Positions 50,114 through 61,883 of a stretch of DNA of 64,000 bases are shown here, in pieces. Under the pieces are notes generated by a model. The model was given only the letters and a program-made list of their open reading frames with translations. It was not told where the DNA came from and made no database searches. Origin of the DNA: Hydractinia symbiolongicarpus (lineage: Eukaryota > Cnidaria > Hydrozoa > Anthoathecata > Hydractiniidae); assembly GCF_029227915.1 (NCBI RefSeq), contig NC_079876.1:39663828-39727827 (forward strand), in the 5' to 3' direction. The translations under genes were made by a program, and so were the position numbers. The number at the start of each line of letters is the position of its first letter. The first letter of the stretch is position 1.

Positions 50114-52072
50114 GTAAACTCATTTCCCGAACGATTTTTTAAATTATTTTTTCACCACTAAAACGCATGAGACTTGTAGTTTTAAAAAAATGTTTTCATT
50201 TTTGATGAGACGCTGAATAAAAAAAGTTTAATCGCCGGCAAACGAAAACCTGCGATTTCCCGTAAATCCCGGACTCGGCCCGTATAGTCAAAAGTATTCA
50301 AAGAAAGTACCCGGGGTGTAAACTCATTTCCCGAACGTTTTTTTAAATTATTATTTCACCACTAAAGCCCATGAGACTTGTAGTTTTTAAAAATGTTTTC
50401 ATTTTTGATGAGACGCTGAATAAAAGAAGTTTAATTGCCGGCAAACGAAAAACCCGCGACTTCCCGTAAATCCCGGACTCGGCCCGTATAGTCAAAAGTA
50501 TACAAAGAAAGTATCCAGGGAGTAAACTCATTTCCCGAACGATTTTTTAAACTAATTTTCACCACTAAAACGCATGAGACTTGTAGTTTTCAGAAATGTT
50601 TTCATTTTTGATGAGACGCTTAATGAAAGTGGTTTAATCGCCGGCAAACGAAAACCCGCGATTTCCCGTAAATCCCGGGTTTGGCCCGTATAGTCGAATG
50701 TATACAAAGAAAGTACCCTGTGAGTAAACTCATTTCCAGAACGATTTTTTAAATTATCTTTTCACCACTAAAACGCATGAGACTTGTAGTTTTCAAAAAT
50801 GTTTTCATTTTTGATGAGACGCTGAATAAAAGAAGTTTAATCGCCGGCAAACGAAAACCCGCCATTTCCCGTAAACCCTGGACTCGGCCCGTATAGTCAA
50901 AAGTATACAAAGAAAGTACCCAGGGAGTAAACTCATTTCCCAAACGATTTTTTAAATTATTATTTAACCACTAAAGCCCATGAGACTTGTAGTTTTTAAA
51001 AATGTTTTCATTTTTGATGAGACGCTGAATAAAAGAAGTTTAATCGCCGGCAAACGAAAACCCGCGATTTCCCGTAAATCCCGGACTCGGCCCGTATAGT
51101 CAAAAGTATACAAGGAAAGTACCCAGTGAGTAAACTCATTTCCCGAACGAATGTTTAAATTATTTTTTCACCACTAAAACGCATGAGACTTGTAGTTTTC
51201 AGAAATGTTTTCATTTTTGATGAGACGCTTAATGAAAGTGGTTTAATCGCCGGCAAACGAAAACCCGCGATTTCCCGTAAATCCCGGGCTTGGCCCGTAT
51301 AGTCGAATGTATACAAAGAAATTACCCTGTGAGTAAACTCATTTCCAAAACGATTTTTTAAATTATCTTTTCACCACTAAAACGCATGAGACTTGTAGTT
51401 TTCAGAAAATGTTTTCATTTTTGATGAGACGCTGAATAAAAGAAGTTTAATCGCCGGCAAACGAAAACCCGCCATTTCCCGTAAACCCCGGACTCGGCCC
51501 GTATAGTCAAAAGTATACAAAGAAAGTACCCAGGGAGTAAACTCATTTCCCAAACGATTTTTTAAATTATTATTTCACCACTAAAGCCCATGAGACTTGT
51601 AGTTTTTAAAAATGTTTTTATTTTTGATGAGACGCTGAATAAAAGCAGTTTAATCGCCGGCAAACGAAAACCCGCGATTTCCCGTAAATCCCGGACTCGG
51701 CCCGTATAGTCAAAAGTATACAAGGAAAGTACCCAGTGAGTAAACTCATTTCCCGAACGAATTTTTAAATTATTTTTTCACCACTAAAACGCATGAGATT
51801 TGTAGTTTTCAGAAATGTTTTCATTTTTGATGAGACGCTTAATGAAAGTGGTCTAATCGCCGGCAAACGAAAACCCGCCATTTCCCGTAAATCCCGGGCT
51901 TGGCCCGTATAGTCGAATGTATACAAAGAAAGTACCCTGTGAGTAAACTCATTTCCAAAACGATTTTTTAAATTATCTTTTCACCACTAAAACGCTTGAG
52001 ACTTGTAGTTTTCAAAAATGTTTTCATTTTTGATGAGACGCTGAATAAAAGAAGTTTAATCGCCGGCAAACG
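50041..52072 (+). repeat. ~2.03-kb, 10-monomer tandem duplication, copy 2
   Basis: This is the counterpart of 48012-50040, with monomers in the same order and nearly every private variant shared. It ends in a complete class-D monomer and then continues with E, F and G as in the 13-monomer unit. The duplicated register therefore re-enters the normal order at about 52.07 kb. Confidence 0.85.
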
Positions 52073-52956
52073 AAAACCCGCCATTTCCCGAAAACCCCGG
52101 ACTCGGCCCGCATAGTCAAAAGTATACAAAGAAAGTACCCAGGGAGTAAACTCATTTCCCGAACGATTTTTTAAATTATTTTTTCACCACTAAAACGCAT
52201 GAGACTTGTAGTTTTCAAAAATGTTTTCATTTTTGATGAGACGCTGAATAAAAGGAGTTTAATCGCCGGCAAACGAAAACCAGCGATTTCCCGTAAATCC
52301 CGGACTCGGCCCGTATAGTCAAAAGTATACAAAGAAAGTACCCAGGGTGTAAACTCATTTCCCGAACGATTTTTTAAATTATTATTTCACCACTAAAGCC
52401 CAGGAGACTTGTAGTATTTAAAAATATTTTCATTTTTGATGAGACGCTGAATAAAAGAAGTTTAATCGCCGGCAAACGAAAACCCGCGACTTCCCGTAAA
52501 TCCCGGACTCGGCCCGTATAGTCAAAAGTATACAAAGAAAGTACCCAGGGAGTAAACTCATTTCCCGAACGATTTTTTAAATTATTTTTTCACCACTAAA
52601 ACGCATGAGACTTGTAGTTTTCAAAAATGTTTTCATTTTTGATGAGACGCTGAATAAAAAACGTTTAATCGCCGGCAAACGAAAACTTGCGATTTCCCGT
52701 AAATCCCGGACTCGGCCCGTATAGTCAAAAGTATACAAAGAAAGTACCCGGGGTGTAAACTCATTTCCCGAACGATTTTTTAAATTAATTTTCACCATTA
52801 AAACGCATGAGACTTGTAGTTTTTAGAAATGTTTTCATTTTTGATGAGACGCTTAATGAAAGTGGTTTAATCGCCGGCAAACGAAAACCCGCTATTTCCC
52901 GTAAACCCCGGACTCGGCCCGTATAGTCAAAAGTATACAAAGAAAGTACCCAGGGA
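50724..52956 (+). repeat. 11-monomer unit ending in an H/A hybrid (2,233 bp)
   Basis: The order is A B C' A' B' C D E F G, then 52755-52956. That last monomer starts as class H (aattaattttcaccatt, cttaatgaaagtgg) and ends as class A (taaaccccggactcgg, gtatagtcaaaag, cccagggag), switching at about 52,870-52,900. The switch omits class I. The next monomer (52957) is an A with cccaaacg and attatttcacc at its left. Confidence 0.75.
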
Positions 52957-53362
52957 GTAAACTCATTTCCCAAACGATTTTTTAAATTATTATTTCACCA
53001 CTAAAACGCATGAGACTTGTAGTTTTCAAAAATGTTTTCATTTTTGATGAGACGCTGAATAAAAGAAGTTTAATCGCCGGCAAACGAAAACCCGCCATTT
53101 CCCGTAAACCCCGGACTCGGCCCGTATAGTCAAAAGTATACAAAGAAAGTACCCAGGGAGTAAACTCATTTCCCAAACGATTTTTTAAATTATTATTTCA
53201 CCACTAAAGCCCATGAGACTTGTAGTTTTTAAAAATGTTTTTATTTTTGATGAGACGCTGAATAAAAGAAGTTTAATCGCCGGCAAACGAAAACCCGCGA
53301 TTTCCCGTAAATCCCGGACTCGGCCCGTATAGTCAAAAGTATACAAGGAAAGTACCCAGTGA

Positions 53363-54174
53363 GTAAACTCATTTCCCGAACGAATTTTTAAATTATTTTT
53401 TCACCACTAAAACGCATGAGATTTGTAGTTTTCTGAAGGTTTTTCATTTTTGATGAGACGCTTAATGAAAGTGGTTTAATCGCCGGCAAACGAAAACCCG
53501 CCATTTCCCGTAAATCCCGGGCTTGGCCCGTATAGTCGAATGTATACAAAGAAAGTACCCTGTGAGTAAACTCATTTCCAAAACGATTTTTTAAATTATC
53601 TTTTCACCACTAAAACGCTTGAGACTTGTAGTTTTCAAAAATGTTTTCATTTTTGATGAGACGCTGAATAAAAGAAGTTTAATCGCCGGCAAACGAAAAC
53701 CCGCGATTTCCCGTAAATCCCGGACTCGGCCCGTATAGTCAAAAGTATACAAGGAAAGTACCCAGTGAGTAAACTCATTTCCCGAACGAATTTTTAAATT
53801 ATTTTTTCACCACTAAAACGCATGAGATTTGTAGTTTTCAGAAATGTTTTCATTTTTGATGAGACGCTTAATGAAAGTGGTTTAATCGCCGGCAAACGAA
53901 AACCCGCCATTTCCCGTAAATCCCGGGCTTGGCCCGTATAGTCGAATGTATACAAAGAAAGTACCCTGTGAGTAAACTCATTTCCAAAACGATTTTTTAA
54001 ATTATCTTTTCACCACTAAAACGCTTGAGACTTGTAGTTTTCAAAAATGTTTTCATTTTTGATGAGACGCTGAATAAAAGAAGTTTAATCGCCGGCAAAC
54101 GAAAACCCGCCATTTCCCGAAAACCCCGGACTCGACCCGCATAGTCAAAAGTATACAAAGAAAGTACCCAGGGA
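53363..54174 (+). repeat. 2-monomer (406-bp) tandem duplication C-D
   Basis: C (53363) and D/B (53566) are followed by C (53769) and D (53972). The monomer 53566-53768 has class-D left markers (cgcttgag) and, from about 53,700, the right half of B' (cccgcgattt, caaggaaag, cccagtgag). This returns the array to the point before C and duplicates two monomers. The first C has private changes (ttttctgaaggttttt) absent from the second. Confidence 0.8.
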
Positions 54175-54376
54175 GTAAACTCATTTCACGAACGATTTTT
54201 AAATTATTTTTTCACCACTAAAACGCATGAGACTTGTAGTTTTCAAAAATGTTTTCATTTTTGATGAGACGCTGAATAAAAGGAGTTTAATCGCCGGCAA
54301 ACGAAAACCTGCGATTTCCCGTAAATCCCGGACTCGGCCCGTATAGTCAAAAGTATACAAAGAAAGTACCCAGGGT

Positions 54377-54579
54377 GTAAACTCATTTCCCGAACGATTT
54401 TTTAAATTATTATTTCACCACTAAAGCCCATGAGACTTGTAGTATTTAAAAATATTTTCATTTTTGATGAGACGCTGAATAAAAGAAGTTTATTCGCCGG
54501 CAAACGAAAACCCGCGACTTCCCGTAAATCCCGGACTCGGCCCGTATAGTCAAAAGTATACAAAGAAAGTACCCAGGGA
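54377..54579 (+). repeat. Monomer class F, example
   Basis: Markers are cccgaacg, attatttcacc, aaagcccatg, gtagtatttaaaaatatttt (unique to this class), gaataaaagaag, cccgcgactt and ggactcggcccgtatag. The first copy is near 33.73 kb. Confidence 0.85.
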
Positions 54580-54782
54580 GTAAACTCATTTCCCGAACGA
54601 TTTTTTAAATTATTTTTTCACCACTAAAACGCATGAGACTTGTAGTTTTCAAAAATGTTTTCATTTTTGATGAGACGCTGAATAAAAAACGTTTAATCGC
54701 CGGCAAACGAAAACTTGCGACTTCCCGTAAATCCCGGACTCGGCCCGTATAGTCAAAAGTATACAAATAAAGTTTCCGGGGT
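54580..54782 (+). repeat. Monomer class G, example
   Basis: Markers are cccgaacg, attttttcacc, caaaaatg, gaataaaaaacg, aaaacttgcg and the gggg linker. It follows F and precedes H or G'. This copy has extra linker changes (caaataaagtttccggggtg). Confidence 0.8.
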
Positions 54783-54984
54783 GTAAACTCATTTCCCGAA
54801 CGATTTTTTAAATTAATTTTCACCATTAAAACGCATGAGACTTGTAGTTTTCAGAAATGTTTTCATTTTTGATGAGACGCTTAATGAAAGTGGTTTAATC
54901 GCCGGCAAACGAAAACCCGCGATTTCCCGTAAATCCCGGCCTTGGCCCGTATAGTCGAATGTATACAAAGAAAGTACCCTGTGA
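54783..54984 (+). repeat. Monomer class H, example
   Basis: Like H' but with ttcaccattaaaacg and ggccttggcccg. It follows G after a cccggggtg linker (here gtttccggggtg) and precedes I. It occurs at 33.06, 35.09, 36.10 and 54.78 kb, plus the H/A hybrid at 52.76 kb. Confidence 0.8.
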
Positions 54985-55187
54985 GTAAACTCATTTCCGA
55001 AACGATTTTTTCAATTATCTTTTCACCACTAAAACGTATGAGACTTGCAGTTTTCAAAAATGTTTTCATTTTTGATGACACGCTTAATAAAAGAGGTTTA
55101 ATCGTCGGCAAACGAAATCCCGTGACTTCCCGTAAATTCCGGGCTTGGCCCGTATAATCGAATGTATACAAAGAAATTACCCTGTGA
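54985..55187 (+). repeat. Monomer class I, example
   Basis: Markers are ccgaaacg, tttttcaattatcttttcacc, cgtatgagacttgcag, cttaataaaagagg, atcccgtgactt, cccgtataatcgaatg and aaattaccctgtgag. It is among the most diverged classes and appears only right of about 33.27 kb. I2 (36712, 55391) differs by cccaaacgaatttttc. Confidence 0.8.
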
Positions 55188-56202
55188 GTAAACTCATTTC
55201 CAAAACGATTTTTTAAATTATCTTTTCACCATTAAAACGCATGAGACTTGTAGTTTTTAAAAATATTTTCATTTTTGATGAGACGCTGAATAAAAGAAGT
55301 TTAATCGCCGGCAAACGAAAACCTGCGATTTCCCGTAAATCCCGGACTCGGCCCGTATAGTCAAAAGTATACAAGGAAAGTACCCAGTAGGTAAACTCAT
55401 TTCCCAAACGAATTTTTCAATTATCTTTTCACCACTAAAACGTATGAGACTTGCAGTTTTCAAAAATGTTTTCATTTTTGATGAGACGCTTAATAAAAGA
55501 GGTTTAATCGCCGGCAAACGAAATCCCGTGACTTCCCGTAAATCCCGGGCTTGGCCCGTATAATCGAATGTATACAAAGAAATTACCCTGTGAGTAAATT
55601 CATTTCCAAAACTATTTTTTAAATTATCTTTTCACCACTAAAACGCATGAGACTTGTAGTTTTCAAAAATGTTTTCATTTTTGATGAGACGCTGAATAAA
55701 AGAAGTTTAATCGCCGGCAAACGAAAACCCGCCATTTCCCGTAAACCCCGGACTCGGCCCGTAGAGTCAAAAGTATACAAAGAAAGTACCCAGGGAGTAA
55801 ACTCATTTCCCAAACGATTTTTTAAATTATTATTTCACCACTAAAGCCCATGAGACTTGTAGTTTTTAAAAATGTTTTCATTTTTGATGAGACGCTGAAT
55901 AAAAGAAGTTTAATCGCCGGCAAACGAAAACCCGCGATTTCCCGTAAATCCCGCACTCGGCCCGTATAGTCAAAAGTATACAAGGAAAGTACCCAGTGAG
56001 TAAACTCATTTCCCGAACGAATTTTTAAATTATTTTTTCACCACTAAAACGCATGAGATTTGTAGTTTTCAGAAATGTTTTCATTTTTGATGAGACTCTT
56101 AATGAAAGTGGTTTAATCGCCGGCAAACGAAAACCCGCCATTTCCCGTAAATCCCGGGCTTGGCCCGTATAGTCGAATGTATACAAAGAAAGTACCCTGT
56201 GA

Positions 56203-57419
56203 GTAAACTCATTTCCAAAACGATTTTTTAAATTATCTTTTCACCACTAAAACGCTAGAGACTTGTAGTTTCCAAAAATGTTTTCATTTTTGATGAGACC
56301 CTGAATAAAAGAAGTTTAATCGCCAGGAAACGAAAACCCGCCATTTCCCGTAAACCCCGGACTCGGCCCGCATAGTCAAAAGTATACAAAGAAAGTACCC
56401 AGGGAGTAAACTCATTTCCCGAACGATTTTTTAAATTATTTTTTCACCACTAAAACGCATGAGACTTGTAGTTTTCAAAAATGTTTTCATTTTTGATGAG
56501 ACGCTGAATAAAAGAAGTTTAATCGCCGGCAAACGAAAACCTGCGATTTCCCGTAAATCCCGGACTCGGCCCGTATAGTCAAAAGTATACAAAGAAAGTA
56601 CCCAGGGTGTAAACTCGTTTCCCGAACGATTTTTTAAATTATTTTTTCACCACTAAAACGCATGAGACTTGTAGTTTTCAAAAATGTTTTCATTTCTGAT
56701 GAGACGCTGAATAAAAGGAGTTTAATCGCCGGCAAACGAAAACCTGCGATTTCCCTTAAAATCCCGGACTCGGCCCGTATAGTCAAAAGTATACAAAGAA
56801 AGTACCCAGGGTGTAAACTCATTTCCCGAACGATTTTTTAAATTATTATTTCACCACTAAAGCCCATGAGACTTGTAGTATTTAAAAATATTTTCATTTT
56901 TGATGAGACGCTGAATAAAAGAAGTTTAATCGCCGGCAAACGAAAACCCGCGACTTCCCGTAAATCCCGGACTCGGCCCGTATAGTCAAAAGTATACAAA
57001 GAAAGTATCCAGGGAGTAAACTCATTTCCCGAACGATTTTTTAAATTAATTTTCACCACTAAAACGCATGAGACTTGTAGTTTTCAGAAATAATTTCATT
57101 TTTGATGAGACGCTTAATGAAAGTGGTTTAATCGCCGGCAAACGAAAACCCGCGATTTCCCGTAAATCCCGGGCTTGGCCCGTATAGTCGAATGTATACA
57201 AAGAAAGTACCCTGTGAGTAAACTCATTTCCCAAACGAATTTTTCAATTATCTTTTCACCACTAAAACGTATGAGACTTGCAGTTTACAAAAATGTTTTC
57301 ATTTTTGATGAGACGCTTAATAAAAGAGGTTTAATCGCCGGCAAACGAAATCCCGTGACTTCCCGTAAATCCCGGGCTAGGCCGTATAATCGAATGTATA
57401 CAAAGAAATTACCCTATGA
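56203..57419 (+). repeat. Six monomers D, E', E'', F, H', I
   Basis: Monomer starts are 56203, 56406, 56609, 56813, 57016 and 57218. Two E-type monomers stand side by side (gaataaaagaag, then gaataaaaggag with cccttaaaatccc), a local duplication. F is followed directly by H'. The linker atccagggag, normally at the end of K, ends F here, so the F-to-H' join contains the end of a K monomer. Confidence 0.7.
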
Positions 57420-59042
57420 GTAAATTCATTTCCAAAACGATTTTTTAAATTATCTTTTCACCACTAAAACGCATGAGACTTGTAGTTTTTAAAAATGTTT
57501 TCATTTTTGATGAGACGCTGAATAAAAGAAGTTTAATCGCCGGCAAACGAAAACCCGCCATTTCCCGTAAACCCCGGACTCGGCCCGTATAGTCAAAAGT
57601 ATACAAAGAAAGTACCCAGGGAGTAAACTCATTTCCCAAACGATTTTTTAAATTATTATTTCACCACTAAAGCCCATGAGACTTGTAGTTTTTAAAAATG
57701 TTTTCATTTTTGATGAGACGCTGAATAAAAGAAGTTTAATCGCCGGCAAACGAAAACCGGCGATTTCCCGTAAATCCCGGACTCGGCCCGTATAGTCAAA
57801 AGTATACAAGGAAAGTACCCAGTGAGTAAACTCATTTCCCGAACGAATTTTTAAATTATTTTTTCACCACTAAAACGCATGAGATTTGTAGTTTTCAGAA
57901 ATGTTTTCATTTTTGATGAGACGCTTAATGAAAGTGGTTTAATCGCCGGCAAACGAAAACCCGCCATTTCCCGTAAATCCCGGGCTTGGCCCGTATAGTC
58001 GAATGTATACAAAGAAAGTACCCTGTGAGTAAACTCATTTCCAAAACGATTTTTTAAATTATCTTTTCACCACTAAAACGCTTGAGACTTGTAGTTTTCA
58101 AAAATGTTTTCATTTTTGATGAGACCCTGAATAAAAGAAGTTTAATCGCCGGCAAACGAAAACCCGCCATTTCCGGTAAACCCCGTACTCGGCCCGCATA
58201 GTCAAAAGTATACAAAGAAAGTACCCAGGGAGTAAACTCATTTCCCGAACGATTTTTTAAATTATTTTTTCACCACTAAAACGCATGAGACTTGTAGTTT
58301 TCAAAAATGTTTTCATTTTTGATGAGACGCTGAATAAAAGAAGTTTAATCGCCGGCAAACGAAAACCTGCGATTTCCCGTAAATCCCGGACTCGGCCCGT
58401 ATAGTCAAAAGTATACAAAGAAAGTACCCAGGGTGTAAACTCATTTCCCGAACGATTTTTTAAATTATTTTTTCACCACTAAAACGCATGAGACTTGTAG
58501 TTTTCAAAAATGTTTTCATTTTTGATGAGACGCTGAATAAAAAAAGTTTAATCGCCGGCAAACGAAAACCTGCGATTTCCCGTAAATCCCGGACTCGGCT
58601 TGTATAGTCAAAAGTATACAAAGAAAGTACCCGGGGTGTAAACTCATTTCCCGAACGATTTTTTAAATTATTATTTCACCACTAAAGCCCATGAGACTTG
58701 TAGTTTTTAAAAATGTCTTCATTTTTGATGAGACGCTGAATAAAAGAAGTTTAATTGCCGGCAAACGAAAACCCGCGACTTCCCGTAAATCCCGGACTCG
58801 GCCCGTATAGTCAAAAGTATACAAAGAAAGTATCCAGGGAGTAAACTCATTTCCCAAACGATTTTTTAAATTAATTTTCACCACTAAAACGTATGAGACT
58901 TGCAGTTTTCAAAAATGTTTTCATTTTTGATGAGACGCTTAATAAAAGAGGTTTAATCGCCGGCAAACGAAATCCCGTGACTTCCCGTAAATCCCGGGCT
59001 AGGCCCGTATAATCGAATGTATACAAAGAAATTACCCTATGA
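57420..59042 (+). repeat. 8-monomer HOR A-B-C-D-E'-G'-K-H'/I (1,623 bp)
   Basis: The last monomer (58841-59042) is a hybrid. Its left is H' (aaattaattttcacc). From about 58,872-58,895 it is class I (cgtatgagacttgcag, cttaataaaagagg, gtataatcgaatg). Compared with the following 11-monomer unit it lacks the H'-right/I-left monomer and the extra H''-I pair. Confidence 0.8.
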
Positions 59043-61274
59043 GTAAATTCATTTCCAAAACGATTTTTTAAATTATCTTTTCACCACTAAAACGCATGAG
59101 ACTTGTAGTTTTTAAAAATGTTTTCATTTTTGATGAGACGCTGAATAAAAGAAGTTTAATCGCCGGCAAACGAAAACCCGCCATTTCCCGTAAACCCCGG
59201 ACTCGGCCCGTATAGTCAAAAGTATACAAAGAAAGTACCCAGGGAGTAAACTCATTTCCCAAACGATTTTTTAAATTATTATTTCACCACTAAAGCCCAT
59301 GAGACTTGTAGTTTTTAAAAATGTTTTCATTTTTGATGAGACGCTGAATAAAAGAAGTTTAATCGCCGGCAAACGAAAACCCGCGATTTCCCGTAAATCC
59401 CGGACTCGGCCCGTATAGTCAAAAGTATACAAGGAAAGTACCCAGTGAGTAAACTCATTTCCCGAACGAATTTTTAAATTATTTTTTCACCACTAAAACG
59501 CATGAGATTTGTAGTTTTCAGAAATGTTTTCATTTTTGATGAGACGCTTAATGAAAGTGGTTTAATCGCCGGCAAACGAAAACCCGCCATTTCCCGTAAA
59601 TCCCGGGCTTGGCCCGTATAGTCGAATGTATACAAAGAAAGTACCCTGTGAGTAAACTCATTTCCAAAACGATTTTTTAAATTATCTTTTCACCACTAAA
59701 ACGCTTGAGACTTGTAGTTTTCAAAAATGTTTTCATTTTTGATGAGACCCTGAATAAAAGAAGTTTAATCGCCGGCAAACGAAAACCCGCCATTTCCGGT
59801 AAACCCTGGACTCGGCCCGCATAGTCAAAAGTATACAAAGAAAGTACCCAGGGAGTAAACTCATTTCCCGAACGATTTTTTAAATTATTTTTTCACCACT
59901 AAAACGCATGAGACTTGTAGTTTTCAAAAATGTTTTCATTTTTGATGAGACGCTGAATAAAAGAAGTTTAATCGCCGGCAAACGAAAACCTGCGATTTCC
60001 CGTAAATCCCGGACTCGGCCCGTATAGTCAAAAGTAAACAAAGAAAGTACCCAGGGTGTAAACTCATTTCCCAAACGATTTTTTAAATTATTTTTTCACC
60101 ACTAAAACGCGTGAGACTTGTAGTTTTCAAAAATGTTTTCATTTTTGATGAGACGCTGAATAAAAAAAGTTTAATCGCCGGCAAACGAAAACCTGCGATT
60201 TCCCGTAAATCCCGGACTCGGCCCGTATAGTCAAAAGTATACAAAGAAAGTACCCGGGGTGTAAACTCATTTCCCGAACGATTTTTTAAATTATTATTTC
60301 ACCACTAAAGCCCATGAGACTTGTAGTTTTTAAAAATGTCTTCATTTTTGATGAGACGCTGAATAAAAGAAGTTTAATTGCCGGCAAACGAAAACCCGCG
60401 ACTTCCCGTAAATCCCGGACTCGGCCCGTATAGTCAAAAGTATACAAAGAAAGTATCCAGGGAGTAAACTCATTTCCCAAACGATTTTTTAAATTAATTT
60501 TCACCACTAAAACGCATGAGACTTGTAGTTTTCAGAAATAATTTCATTTTTGATTAGACGCTTAATGAAAGTGGTTTAATCGCCGGCAAACGAAAACCCG
60601 CGATTTCCCGTAAATCCCGGGCTTGGCCCGTATAGTCGAATGTATACAAAGAAAGTACCCTGTGAGTAAACTCATTTTCCAAACGAATTTTTCAATTATC
60701 TTTTCACCACTAAAACGTATGAGACTTGCAGTTTTAAAAAATGTTTTCATTTTTGATGAGACGCTTAATGAAAGAGGTTTAATCGCCGGCAAACGAAATC
60801 CCGTGACTTCATGTAAATCCCGGGCTTGGCCCGTATAATCGAATGTATACAAAGAAATTACCCTATGAGTAAATTCATTTCCAAAACGATTTTTTAAATT
60901 ATCTTTTCACCACTAAAACGCATGAGACTTGTAGTTTTCAGAAATGTTTTCATTTTTGATGAGACGCTTGATGAAAGTGGTTTAATCGCCGGCAAACGAA
61001 AACCCGCGATTTCCCGTAAATCCCGGGCCTGGCCCGTATAGTCGAATGTATACAAAGAAAGTACCCTGTGAGTAAACTCATTTCCCAAACGAATTTTTCA
61101 ATTATCTTTTCACCACTAAAACGTATGAGACTTGCAGTTTTCAAAAATGTTTTCATTTTTGATGAGACGCTTAATAAAAGAGGTTTAATCGCCGGCAAAC
61201 GAAATCCCGTGACTTCCCGTAAATCCCGGGCTTGGCCCGTATAATCGAATGTATACAAAGAAATTACCCTATGA
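59043..61274 (+). repeat. 11-monomer HOR A-B-C-D-E'-G'-K-H'-I-H''-I, copy 1 (2,232 bp)
   Basis: Private markers include gagaccctg with tttccggtaaac in D, cgcgtgagacttg in G' (near 60.11 kb), cagaaataatttc in H' (near 60.54 kb), cttcatgtaaatc in the first I, and cttgatgaaagtgg with gggcctggcccg in H''. All recur in the unit that starts at 61884, 2,841 bp downstream. Confidence 0.85.
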
Positions 61275-61883
61275 GTAAATTCATTTCCAAAACGATTTTT
61301 TAAATTATCTTTTCACCACTAAAACGCATGAGACTTGTAGTTTTCAAAAATGTTTTCATTTTTGATGAGACGCTGAATAAAAGAAGTTTAATCGCCGGCA
61401 AACGAAAACCCGCCATTTCCCGTAAACCCCGGACTCGGCTCGTATAGTCAAAAGTATACAATGAAAGTACCCAGGGAGTAAACTCATTTCCCAAACGATT
61501 TTTTAAATTATTATTTCACCACTAAAGCCCATGAGACTTGTAGTTTTTAAAAATGTTTTCATTTTTGATGAGACGCTGAATAAAAGAAGTTTAATCGCCG
61601 GCAAACGAAAACCCGCGATTTCCCGTAAATCCCGGACTCGGCCCGTATAATCAAAAGTATACAAGGAAAGTACCCAGTGAGTAAACTCATTTCCCGAACG
61701 AATTTTTAAATTATTTTTTCACCACTAAAACGCATGAGATTTGTAGTTTTCAGAAATGTTTTCATTTTTGATGAGACGCTTAATAAAAGAGGTTTAATCG
61801 CCGGCAAACGAAATCCCGTGACTTCCCGTAAATCCCGGGCTTGGCCCGTATAATCGAATGTATACAAAGAAATTACCCTATGA
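61275..61883 (+). repeat. 3-monomer insert A-B-C/I (609 bp)
   Basis: A (61275) and B are followed by a hybrid, 61681-61883. It begins as class C (cgaattttt, gagatttgtag, cagaaatg) and changes at about 61,757-61,785 to class I (cttaataaaagagg, atcccgtgactt, gtataatcgaatg). A new A starts at 61884. The private ggactcggctcg of A and the gtataatc of B are repeated in the next A and B. The insert is therefore a 609-bp tandem duplication with its crossover in the C/I monomer. Confidence 0.85.

Larger units (their letters stand above)
54175..56202 (+). repeat. 10-monomer block shared with 35495-37523
   Basis: Monomer starts are 54175 (E), 54377 (F), 54580 (G), 54783 (H), 54985 (I), 55188 (A2), 55391 (I2), 55594 (A), 55797 (B) and 56000 (C). 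It matches 35495-37523 at a constant offset of 18,679-18,680 bp. Beyond C the copies part: here D, E' and a second E-type monomer follow; the other copy goes to a D/G' hybrid. Confidence 0.85.
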
